From Casuarina equisetifolia (Eukaryota; Streptophyta; Magnoliopsida; Fagales; Casuarinaceae), in NCBI GenBank assembly GCA_028551475.1, contig CM052360.1:112501-176500 (forward strand): 64,000 nucleotides of DNA. The letters run 5' to 3'. Below, in pieces: positions 22,025 through 31,969 of this stretch (positions are counted from its first letter, which is position 1; the number at the start of each line of letters is the position of its first letter). Both the position numbers and the translations under genes were made by a program. A model generated the notes under the pieces. The model saw nothing but the letters and a program-made list of their open reading frames with translations, was not told the origin of the DNA and made no database searches.

Positions 22025-24502
22025 CTATAGTAAACCTTGTTTAGCGAATTCCTGTGCCACTGATACACCAAAAAAAGGGTAGAAGGTAAGGCAAAAACTT
22101 ATGATAAAAAAATGAAAAATGGAACAATGGAAATCTAAAACAATAAGAACATAATCAGTAAAGGTTAAGATGAAAGAACAGGATAATACAAGTCAGGCTA
22201 TACATATCTTTAGTGATCCTTTTACGAATTAAGAGTGATCTAAAACTGCTGCCATTTAGTCTCTCAACACTGTCGTGACTACAAATACCCTAAAACTGCT
22301 GGCCGTTAGTCTCTGATTACTGTCGTGACCACAATGTATCCAATCCATCTCCTCACCTGACAAGTAAAGGCAAGGAGCAGAGTTGAAATATCTGCTCTCC
22401 TGATGCAGCATTCCTTGCTTCTCATGTCAAGAGTAGCAAATAGCAAGGAATGGACTCTTTTGAAATTACATTTATCATAACATTAATAGCATATGATGAC
22501 CTTCACTGGAAATACACCAAACACCCCGAACAGTACTCCGACAGAAACTCAGCAATTAATCCATACAAACAGAGTTTTGACCTCACAAAAACGTAATTAT
22601 AGGTAGTTCTAAAAAGCCGGCAGGTTCGCCCCAATTGCAGTTGAAATTTCCAATTCTTCATATCTAGGTTGTTTGTTGATTAACTTATTCTAGTCAACTC
22701 GATAAACTTTCCTATACAGAACACAAAAGGTAGCTAAACGGATACAAAGCCAACAAAACGTTTCATAGGCAAGGTTGCTATCTTTGCTATTCTCTACGGT
22801 ATGTTAACAAGCTTATTCCTTCCCCACAACCTCACCAGCTTTTCACCACGTAAGAATGGAAAAGATAAAAAAAAAGGTATTAGTGTACCCAACAGGGGAT
22901 CAAGGCGTATGCATAGATAACATGGTGATGGTGATGTTCGTTAGATGCAAAACAAATCCCTGATTAAGAGCAAAAAGACTCGAGTAGAATAATTTCCTGT
23001 TACCATAGCTGGCATCCTTTACAACACCTTCATTTTTCATAAACTTCTCAAGTAGTTTTTAAGTTGCATCCATAGTTTCCAAGCATCCTTAACAGAGTAC
23101 TTAACACACACCAAGTGACAATGCAAACCAAGTACGTGTAATTTAGAATGCAACTGCTAATCAACAGCTGCAATGAAAACAAAATAGAAGTCACAAATGT
23201 TCACTCAAGGGCACGTTTATCCTATCTACGAAATGTTGGATCTACATATATTACTTTGACCACCCTACAATGAGCTCCACAAAGCATGGTTCTCACACTT
23301 CTCATCCTCCATTTGGTTGGCAAGAACACAGAGGAAGTACTATCAGATCATTAACCATAAAAGAAACAAGCAACCCGACCCTAAAATATTCAAACACTCG
23401 ACTACTACTGTACGCAGAAATCTTCCCCCCCCCCCCCCCCCCCCCCAACAACAACAAAAAAAAGAATACATAAAATAAAAAATGATTGGAGTGCAGGAAA
23501 GACCAAACCAAATCAAGTAAAAACTCACCGGTCGATGACGATAGAACCAGAACGACATGCATAATCGCATTTGGGGGGAGCTGCAAGCGAAGAGGATAGA
23601 GTTTTCCATTCAAGGGACTGCGAGTGCACACAATGATACCCCCCAACCCCGTCTCTTCCTCCAATTGACGAGTCAATTCATCGACCCCATTTCCCTTAAA
23701 AGTAAAAGAATACCCCTCCACAGTTTCATCGTCAACATCACCATTATCTTCAGCCACATGGTAGTATATAGTCCTCCCTTCCGACTTGGGTGGTGAGCTC
23801 ACATTAGAGTCAGTCGACTGCAAAATTACACAGGATTAACGATTTATTTTGTCAAAGAGAAAAATAAAAGAGAGAGATAGAGAGAAACCAACAGAGAAAG
23901 TTACAAGCTTTATTGCGAGAATCTCAAACCTCTTGTCTCGAATAATTCGCAGATTTGACAGAAACCGAAGAAGGTGAGCTCGGACTGAAATCCAAAGAAT
24001 CCGAATGAAGAAGCTGTGGTGGAGCCGAAGGTTTATGACCTGGAGACTGAACCTGAATCTCAACAACATCAACATCCCAGAGAATCCAATCCTGCGTAGC
24101 GGTCCTGTGAGGAATATCATGGGTCACCGAGTTCCGCCAAGGCGGCAATCCGCCATTGGCCCTCAAGAAGTTTCCGTACCGCGTCCTTAGCTTGACCTGG
24201 GTCCCCTCTCTGATGGGCTCCCACTCGAGGGAGGAGTCGAGCCGCCGGGGCAGCGACTGGACCACTTTCCGACCGGTCATACCAAGCAGGAAGGGCTGGT
24301 TGGAGGCTGTGAGATACTTGTTGTAGCAGCTCTTGAGGCGGATGATGGAGGAGGAGTTGGGCACGAACTCCACGGCCCAGTGCGCGTTCTTGGAAGATCC
24401 ATTTCGGTCTTGAGTCACCGACTCCTCGTCCTCCTCCGCAAGCAGGTACTTATCGTGGTGGCTACGCAGGCGCACGGCCTTGGCGCTGTGGAAGAGGTCC
24501 AT
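22025..24502 (-). CDS. DUF569 protein, full-length copy
   Basis: Three minus-strand exons: 24502-23930, about 23817-23529, and 22059-22025, in phases 0 and 1, giving about 298 residues. It starts with the family hallmark [20 protein letters not shown]. The first 145 residues form the DUF569 beta-trefoil (fascin-like) domain, with [10 protein letters not shown] and [16 protein letters not shown] Ser/Pro-rich linker follows, then the conserved tail ([31 protein letters not shown]) and the short last exon [11 protein letters not shown]. The family is often annotated as actin cross-linking-like, but function is not established. Intron 2 (about 1.47 kb) contains a poly-C tract and a tandem duplication. 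The second-exon border may be off by one base. The start is the second Met of the frame, the one matching the family start. Confidence 0.82.
22240..22336. repeat. Imperfect tandem duplication of ~50 bp
   Basis: CTAAAACTGCTGCCATTTAG at 22240 is followed by CTAAAACTGCTGGCCGTTAG at 22290; each unit ends with CTGTCGTGAC(T/C)ACAA. It lies in intron 2 of the first DUF569 gene. Confidence 0.85.
23425..23446 (+). repeat. Poly-C tract of about 22 bases
   Basis: An uninterrupted cytosine run (poly-G on the transcribed minus strand) lies in intron 2 of the first DUF569 gene, about 80 bases after its donor site. It is followed by an AAC/A-rich stretch. Confidence 0.85.
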
Positions 24503-26288
24503 GGCAGAGCGGAACTTATTGGAATTGATCTGCAGCGAAAACCAAATGCAAGGAGGCAAGGAATGTCAAAACTCTGGGTTGAAGACTTTGTTTGGACAAA
24601 GAGGCTTCAAGATAGAAACAGAAATACAGTTAGCGTCTGGATTTTCCCCGTGTACTTGTATAAGAAAGTGTCCTCTGCTTGCAATTAGCTTTATTTACTA
24701 CGCTTGGACGCTTGGACGCTTAGGGTTGGTCTCCGGGTGGCTTCTACCTTCTCCTTTCTGGCAAAAGATAGAGTCGTCGGCGCTGGAATATACCAAAGCC
24801 ATTCCGTGTCAGCGCCAGCCAGTCATCAAAGATGGCACGACACGGTTTTATGTGCTGTTCTTGGGTATTACCTGCCCAACCTTCAGAAGTTCCGTCTCCG
24901 TGTCTCCGTGGGAAACATGGTTCCTCACTTTTGACTCCAAGAGAAGCCCCGGGGATGAACTGAACCTGGTCGGTCCCACGAAAGTGAGACCATACAGCTC
25001 CCTCCCTGAGTATGCTACATATATATATATATATATTCTTTAGGGATATATGCTGGAAATCCGAGTAGTATTTAACTGCAGGATAAGCCTAGGCCCTCTG
25101 CGACGTCATTTTCAGTCTACATAGAAGCCGATTCAGTACGTTTTTGAGTAATGAATAAGACGAAATTAAATACTTGAGACGGGAACCTACAAAGGGCGGG
25201 GCAGGATTCTGTAAAGAAATTATAATCGAGATGAGTGGTCAGTAAGACCAATCAGTTCACCACGCCAGAAGGTGGCACGTTGAGTGCAAGTTTGACCAAA
25301 GCGATCGTGCTTGCTTAGTAGTGCCAGTTTCGTGCCACATTCGAGTAGTGCGTAAGGGTTGGTGAGCGCCACTGTTTTGGATCACTATGGCGGGTTTAAT
25401 CAGATTAGCGTGCGGTGGTAACGTGATGAAACCCGCGCCCCAAATAAACAAAAACAAAAACAAAAACAAAACCCACACACACACATCCATCCATCATTAA
25501 ACTACTTTAACACTTTGCTCTCAAAGTCATTTTCTAGTTTTCCTGCATCCTGTCTAATCTGTCAACGCCATTAGGCACTCTTATTCGCCCACAATTATTG
25601 AATGTTTATTTATCTATTTATTAGGGTTCACACTTCAACAGATGCCCGATGACTTTCTTTTCCATTTTCCTCTTGTCATCAAAGCCCTCCCCACTCGTCT
25701 TCCCTAGGATGTCCCTCTACGTCCTCCATCCCAATAAATTATATCAGTGCCTGCTAAATAAATTATCAAGCCACAACTTGCATTTGATGATAGTATGTTT
25801 AATGGTGAGAGCACTAGCATGAAACTATTCTCAAGTCCTCTCCGGCGTGGGCAGCACCAGAAGTTGCCTACTATCTTTAACTTTTGGGTTCCCACCATTA
25901 CTCTGCACCACCCCCCTCTATGTCCGCGAATAAAACACTGGAATGTCTCATGAAATTTTAAGTATATACCTCTTATTCGAACACTCTCTTGTTTTTAAGA
26001 TATTAATAATGCAAACTTAGAATCTATTAACTACCAAAATTTTTCCCTTCCGGCACTAACTTTTTCTTAAAACACTATTATATATGAAACTCAACACTAG
26101 GGATTAAAGAATGGGCGTAACCATCTTTCTTTGTGTATTTTCGCACAAGTTTTGCAGGTTGGACTACTTGTTAACCCTAGATGCTGAGCCCATTGTAACT
26201 CTTGATTCACCAAGCCTATCTTTGTCTTCTCCTATCATTAGTGATCAAACCTTCTTAACCCCAATAAGAAAACGAGTTAATCAATCGA
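24503..26288. other. Spacer between the two DUF569 genes
   Basis: Contains an (AT)n run at about 25017-25036 and simple A/C-rich repeats at about 25441-25490 (CAAAAA units, then CA and CATC units). I searched the minus strand here for the expected second and third exons of the 26.9 kb DUF569 gene (the IYYHVA tail) and found none. Confidence 0.55.
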
Positions 26289-26915
26289 TCACTTAGGATT
26301 AATCAAATTAAGGAAGACGTAGTTTACCTTCTTTGAAGACAATCTGGGTGAATTCGTAGATATAACCGACATGGGTGATTCCGGTGCCGAGTCCAAGGTC
26401 TCATCAGAAAAGGAAGACAAGTTTGAGATAGACCACATGAAATCCCGAACGGACTCCGGCTCTGAAACCTCCACCGCTTCCATATCCCACAGAGTCCAAT
26501 TCTGCGTCGATGAGATGTGCGGGTCGTCGTGCGTGACGGAATTCCTCCAGGGTGGCGTCCCTCCGTTGGCGCGGAGATACTTTCCGCACCAGCTCTTCAG
26601 CTTCAGCTGGAACCCATCGCGTATCGGCTGCCACTCATACTTCCAGTCATAGACCTTTTCCGGTGTGGTCTGGAGCACCTTGTACCCGGTCATGCCTAGA
26701 AGAAACGCCTCGTCCGTGGCGGTCAAGTATTTGCCATGGTAGCTTTTGAAGCGGACAACGTGGCTTTTACCTTCGACCAACTCGACGAACCATACAGCCC
26801 TGCGCGACGAGCTGTTGCGGCTCTGCCGCACCGTCTTTCCGTCATCGTCGGCGAATAGATACTTGTCCAGGTGGCTTCGGAGTTTCACGGCCTTGACTTC
26901 GTGAAAAACCTCCAT
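26289..26915 (-). CDS. DUF569 protein, short copy lacking the 3' exons
   Basis: Starts MEVFHEVKAVKLRSHLDKYL and contains the complete N-terminal DUF569 trefoil ([25 protein letters not shown]). The position equivalent to the first exon border of the neighbouring copy carries a good donor (AAG then GTAAAC at 26328/26327). No exon encoding the conserved C-terminal tail is visible downstream. If the donor is not used, the frame runs on for 12 codons (VNYVFLNLINPK) to a stop at 26289, giving 208 residues, about 90 fewer than its neighbour. It is either a shortened paralogue or a gene whose last exons were lost. Same strand and exon phase as the copy at 22-24.5 kb indicate tandem duplication. Confidence 0.75.
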   Translation of the reverse strand: MEVFHEVKAVKLRSHLDKYLFADDDGKTVRQSRNSSSRRAVWFVELVEGKSHVVRFKSYHGKYLTATDEAFLLGMTGYKVLQTTPEKVYDWKYEWQPIRDGFQLKLKSWCGKYLRANGGTPPWRNSVTHDDPHISSTQNWTLWDMEAVEVSEPESVRDFMWSISNLSSFSDETLDSAPESPMSVISTNSPRLSSKKVNYVFLNLINPK

Positions 26916-26975
26916 GCCCAAGCTCTAAGACGAGTGGGAACCTTCTCCTTGGTAGCTTTTCAGAGAGAGCCTGGG

Positions 26976-26984
26976 TTTTTATAT
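26976..26984 (-). promoter_or_regulatory. TATA box of the short DUF569 gene
   Basis: GATATAAAA on the minus strand lies about 60 bases before the start codon at 26915. Confidence 0.6.
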
Positions 26985-26989
26985 CAGAA

Positions 26990-29021
26990 AGAAACTAAAC
27001 TATAGAGTAATTTCCCGTGCGACTAGTGAGCAAAGCAAACAAGGTGTGAACGGAAGTTGGACCTTATTATAAAATCAAGGGAAAGTTTAATCCTGTAAGC
27101 TCTTGCTTGTTGGTATGGAAATGAAAATTGGTACTTCTTTGTTTCTTAGCGAGCAAGATAAAGAAAGCTCGGTGGAGGACTTGGGACGTTCTTTTCTAAG
27201 ACTTGGGAAGCTCGCACGAGACTTCTAGGTTTCGTGGTAAATACAAGGACTCAGGGGCTTGTTGTCCAGGTGGAAGGACAGTGCGTGGCTTATTGGGGTT
27301 GTACGATGGTCATGGTCTAGAAGCTGGGAGATGTTGGACTTGGGGCGCCCAGTGGTGGGAAAGCATGAAACTTAGAACCTTGACCGAGTCTTACTTTTCT
27401 TCTTTTTATATGTACTAAATTTCCTTTTTGGTTCTCTAATTACTGAGGTCACTTCCTGGAAGGGTCGGATATGTTATCTCCTTTGTCAAAATGAGAACGG
27501 AATTTCCTTTTGACCTCGCTAGAGAAAATACTCCTTCAAGCCACCGGAGAGTTTTCTTTCCCTTAAGCATGCAGGAAAGAAGAAATTTGTACGCGTGATC
27601 CAAGGCTTGCATGTAATTGCCTGAACACATAATTTCCTCTGTTAAATCTATCATATCTCGCGTATGATATGGCCTATGATTATTACAAATCTAAGACAAT
27701 GGTTTCCTCACTCATCACCTATAACTTGTATTATTTATTATATGTATCCACATGCATTATGAATAGGTTTATCTCTTGCATTTCAAGCAATTAACCAGGA
27801 TAGACGTTTCTACATCTTTTTTTTTTTGGTAAATCAGCATTGGTCAACGGAGAAAAAGGAAGAGATTATTGTCTTGAAGCCTTTGCACCGTGAATGTCAT
27901 TGATAGTAACAATTGCGTGGGGTACGTCATTAGACTTGGTCTTCATTGTCTCCATGCTCAGTCATTTTGGTTTCACACAAAAACAACCCAATTTCTTCTT
28001 GGTCATGCGTCAATACACGTAGAAGAACTTTCAATGCAACTTTAAAACATACGCGGTTTTGTCCTTGGAAGTCAAGGACTGGTCATGGACCAGACTACTG
28101 GGCCACCATAATTGAACTGGGCCTCGGAAAGCTCATTAGTCAAGATTAAAGCAAGCGGCCGTCCAAAGCCTGCAGTGAAGAGCCGAAGAACAGTGTTTTG
28201 ATCTGCAACGCAGCAACCGATGCAGGGGAACTCGCGCCTCGGCCGCACGGGACCATGAACCGATGTATAATGCTTTTGTGGACGAGCCGCTCAAGAAAAA
28301 TCACTAAAATAATTTGAATCGGAACCTCGACGGCATCCGCACTCTAGCTACTCTTAGCTGGACACTTTATTACTTCATCGGCGTCCCAAACACACAAAAA
28401 TCTTCCGTTGCCTTTGGTCTCTCGAGTTATATTATGCAGAAAATAAGCATATCTTGTTGTCTCTGTTTTCATCCCTGTACGCCTAACCTAAGCAAAGGTG
28501 TAATCCAATGGAGTCGCACAGAAGAAAATGCAGTTGGAAGGGAAACAATTTTTAAGCCCCCCCTTGCATTGACATCACCGAAGGGGAACCTCAAAGGTCA
28601 ACTTTCAGTCACCTACCCACTTACAAAACAGTGAAAGCGATTTGAATTCTGAAAAAGTAAAAGGCGCAGTACAAAATTCTCAGAGATTAAAAAAAAAAAG
28701 GTTCTTGAAAATAAAAGAAGGGCATAGATTTTCACAACCTCAACCCCCCGGAGACAAGCCCAGGTCTCCTAGCTTGGCAAGTGGTGTTTTTTTGTCCTCA
28801 ATCGACCTCATCTCACGTGACGCTCAGCCCCAAAAAGAGGTCCCTTCTCTCTGCCCTCTCCAGTCAGTCTCCCTCAGACACTCCAAGCACCTAGCCGTAC
28901 AAGTTTCCATTCTAGCTCTATAGCTTGGAGATTCAGATCTCTCCTTATCAATTGCTCCTTACATTACTACTCCTTTGATGACTTCTACAACCACCGTTGC
29001 TCACAATACTCATCCTCTTCC
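26990..29021. other. Intergenic region between DUF569 and the receptor kinase
   Basis: No gene is supported. The small open frames have no family features. The last 200 bases are pyrimidine-rich and probably include the receptor kinase leader. The two flanking genes are divergent, so this stretch holds both promoters. Confidence 0.45.
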
Positions 29022-30932
29022 ATGCCTCCGCCGCCATTTTCCACCACGCTCGCCTTCTTCATTCTGATACTCTGCCCGCCATTTTCAACTTCAGCTACTC
29101 AAGGATGCTCTTCAGAGCCGGAGAACTCCAGATCTCCATGCCCACCATTCACTTCCTTCCCCTCCTTCCCATTCTCATCCTTGCCCGGCTGTGGCCACCC
29201 TTCCTTTCAAATCAAATGCTCTGCTCGCCACTCTATCATCTCCATTAACGACCTCTCTTTCTCCCTCATCCGCTTCGACCCCAACTCCTCCACTCTCACC
29301 CTCTCCCCGCATCCATTTGACAATGCCGCAACCACTAATAACTGTTCGTCCCCTCAACTGGCGTCAATTCCTAGTCGTTCTATAAACCTCTCGGGTTCAC
29401 CATTCCGAGTCTCGGACGCTTCTTGTTCTCGCCTCTTTCTTCTCCAGCCCTGTTCCCCTCCTACTCTTCCAAACTGCAGCCTTTGCCCTTGGGAATGCAT
29501 GCTCATCAAGAACCCAGCTCAGCTGCTCCATGGCTGTGCTTCCGCTCAACATCCCATCTCAGAGCAGGGCTGCCAACGCGACGTTTTGGGTTTCCTCGAC
29601 AACTTCTTGTTCAATTTCGGATTCCAAGTTGACTGGGACGAATCTCAAGACGCTTATTTTTCGAGCTGCAAAGCTTGCCAGGCCGAGAATGGAGTCTGTG
29701 GCTTCAATTCCTCCGACCCCAAAAAGCAATTTATATGCTTTCACTCCCGAAGCCGCTACTCCCCTCCATGGCTTCGTCAACACAGCCGAAAACGACTTGG
29801 TATTTTGTGCTTAACATTCGCATTGACATGTTTTATCCTGGTTGGCGCAATGATTCTCCGGTCTAGGCGGTTGAAACCATCGGCCATTGAGGAAGATCCA
29901 AACACTCTTTTCCTCCATCGCCATCGCTCCGCCAGTCTCCTGCCACCAGTCTTCACCTACGAAGAACTCGAGTCCTCCACCAACGGATTTGACACCAAGC
30001 GCAAAATCGGCGATGGTGGATTCGGGTCAGTGTACTTGGGACATCTCTACGACGGTCGGATCGTCGCGGTCAAACACCTCCACAGGCACCACAACCGCGC
30101 AGCCGCCAGCCGAGCCTTCTCCACCAAGTCCTTCTGCAACGAAATCTTGATCCTCTCCTCCATTGATCACCCTAATCTCGTGAAGCTCCACGGCTATTGC
30201 AGTGATCCGAGAGGGCTTCTTCTGGTTTACGACTACGTCCCCAATGGCACGCTTGCAGACCACCTTCACGGCTCAAAGAGCTTGCACCGGAAAGGGTCTT
30301 TGACTTGGCAAGTGAGGATCGACATAGCTCTCCAAACCGCAATGGCTATGGAGTACTTGCACTTCTCAGTTGTCCCACCGATAGTTCACAGAGACATCAC
30401 CTCCTCGAACATTTTCGTGGAAAGAGATATGAGAATCAAGGTCGGGGACTTTGGGTTGTCTAGGCTGTTGGTTTTCCCTGAGACATCATCGTCTTCTTCA
30501 TCTGGGTACGTCTGGACAGGGCCCCAGGGCACACCCGGCTACTTGGACCCGGACTATCACCGGTCATTTCGGCTGACGGAGAAGAGCGACGTGTACAGCT
30601 TCGGCGTGGTGTTGTTGGAGCTTATAAGTGGGTCGAAGGCAGTGGATCAGAGAAGGGACAAGAGAGAGATGGCCTTGGCTGATCTGGTAGTGTCCAAGAT
30701 CCAGTCGGGACTACTCCATCAGGTGCTTGATCCAGTGCTGGCGCTCGATGCGGAGGCCAAAGAAGCGGCGCACGCGGTGGTGGAGTTGGCGTTTCGGTGT
30801 GTGGCGGCCGAGAAGGACGACCGTCCTAATGCAAAGGAGGTGGTGGAGGAGCTCAAGCGGATTCGAAGCCGTACGCGAGGGGCCAGCCGGTTGTCGAACT
30901 CGGGTGCCGGAGATGACGTGGCGAAAAGATGA
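29022..30932 (+). CDS. LRK10L/WAK-like receptor serine/threonine kinase
   Basis: A single exon of 636 residues. A signal peptide (about 1-26) leads to a Cys-rich wall-associated type ectodomain with the GUB_WAK-like PGCGHPSFQIKC (56-66) and a second Cys cluster (144-239, LCPWEC, CKACQAENGVCGF). The membrane segment is about 259-279, followed by basic residues. The kinase domain has GDGGFGSVYLG (330-340), the ATP lysine at 351, HRD at 456-458, DFG at 476-478 and GTPGYLDPDY. The catalytic loop reads HRDITSSN: the lysine usual two residues after the Asp is Thr. Otherwise the domain looks complete. Such proteins sit in the plasma membrane and may sense wall fragments or pathogens; the ligand is unknown. 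It most resembles the LRK10L-1 group. Confidence 0.88.
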   Translation: MPPPPFSTTLAFFILILCPPFSTSATQGCSSEPENSRSPCPPFTSFPSFPFSSLPGCGHPSFQIKCSARHSIISINDLSFSLIRFDPNSSTLTLSPHPFDNAATTNNCSSPQLASIPSRSINLSGSPFRVSDASCSRLFLLQPCSPPTLPNCSLCPWECMLIKNPAQLLHGCASAQHPISEQGCQRDVLGFLDNFLFNFGFQVDWDESQDAYFSSCKACQAENGVCGFNSSDPKKQFICFHSRSRYSPPWLRQHSRKRLGILCLTFALTCFILVGAMILRSRRLKPSAIEEDPNTLFLHRHRSASLLPPVFTYEELESSTNGFDTKRKIGDGGFGSVYLGHLYDGRIVAVKHLHRHHNRAAASRAFSTKSFCNEILILSSIDHPNLVKLHGYCSDPRGLLLVYDYVPNGTLADHLHGSKSLHRKGSLTWQVRIDIALQTAMAMEYLHFSVVPPIVHRDITSSNIFVERDMRIKVGDFGLSRLLVFPETSSSSSSGYVWTGPQGTPGYLDPDYHRSFRLTEKSDVYSFGVVLLELISGSKAVDQRRDKREMALADLVVSKIQSGLLHQVLDPVLALDAEAKEAAHAVVELAFRCVAAEKDDRPNAKEVVEELKRIRSRTRGASRLSNSGAGDDVAKR

Positions 30933-31969
30933 GTTCCATTTGATTGTGATGTGATGAGGTATGATAGGAGGGTGGGGGACGGTGGGGGTCAGTTGCACAT
31001 GCGTGGGTTTGACTGCTTACGATTACTTTTGTCGGGGGTATTTCTTCTGGATGCATATGAACGGGGGAGGGAAGGGGAGCTCCTCTTTCACAACACAGGA
31101 GTAAAGGAAAAGTAAGAAAGAAGAAAGTGAACAGATGGTGTCGGCTTTTTGGTTTTTTAACGTCAGGTAACAAACAAGCCCTTTGAGACTGACTTGTATC
31201 TTCAATTTGGGGAGGGGAAAGGGCACAGTCAGCGCATCAAATCAGAAGTATGTCCAAGGACTTGGTGGAGGCTCAGCTATGCTATGCTCAACAACGTCTG
31301 TTTGTACATCGGCTTTCGGGCCGAAGAGTGACTTAATATGTCATATTAAACACCATTTGGAGAGTTTGCTGTGTCTGTTTATACAACTTCTGGTGTTTGT
31401 CTCTCAAAACAAACATTATCTTGCTTGATCAACGATTTGAACAGAGACTGATTCATCCACTGGTGGCCACAGCAACGTCGCCAGACTATGCTACTCAGTA
31501 ACCATCAATGGTCTATCATTATAACATTTTCTTAATTTCAATGAATGAATACCTTCTCCACCCCCTTCGCCCTCAGCTTGAATGGTCAAGATGAGATTGG
31601 AAGACGCATAGTCACTTTGGCAGGGCATCATAACTTGATTGGCTTGAGGTCAAAAGATAGTGTTATAAAAGTACGTGATTACCACTTTGTAGGGCACTAC
31701 ACTTCCTTGCTCTTACCTCTCATCTTCACCTTCCATTTTACAGGAAGGGATTATTTAGGTCAGACTTACATCTTTATTCATCTTAGAAAAAGCATGGAGC
31801 AAAGTTCTACCTCGCCTTCTTTACAGCATAAGAAATACAAGGAGTATCAGTGACATAGCATCGAAGGGCTTTTTGTGTGATCACCGACTCAAATATCTTC
31901 TTGCGTAAAATGCTATGCCAAGCAAGATGAGAAAATGTCTCTTCTGGTTGTGACTCGTGATCACACCAG
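30933..31969. other. Convergent spacer between receptor kinase and TTC38-like gene
   Basis: Both genes end towards this kilobase, so it should hold their 3' untranslated regions. No other gene or repeat recognised. Confidence 0.45.

Noticed and set aside
21715-22071. 118-codon minus-strand frame over the last DUF569 exon
   Set aside because: Wrong frame; the true exon (22059-22025) is the short [11 protein letters not shown] segment in another frame.
24480-25043. 187-codon plus-strand frame antisense to the DUF569 start
   Set aside because: Opposite-strand shadow and promoter sequence; no domain.
31545-31853. 102-codon plus-strand frame between two convergent genes
   Set aside because: No family features and no splice context.
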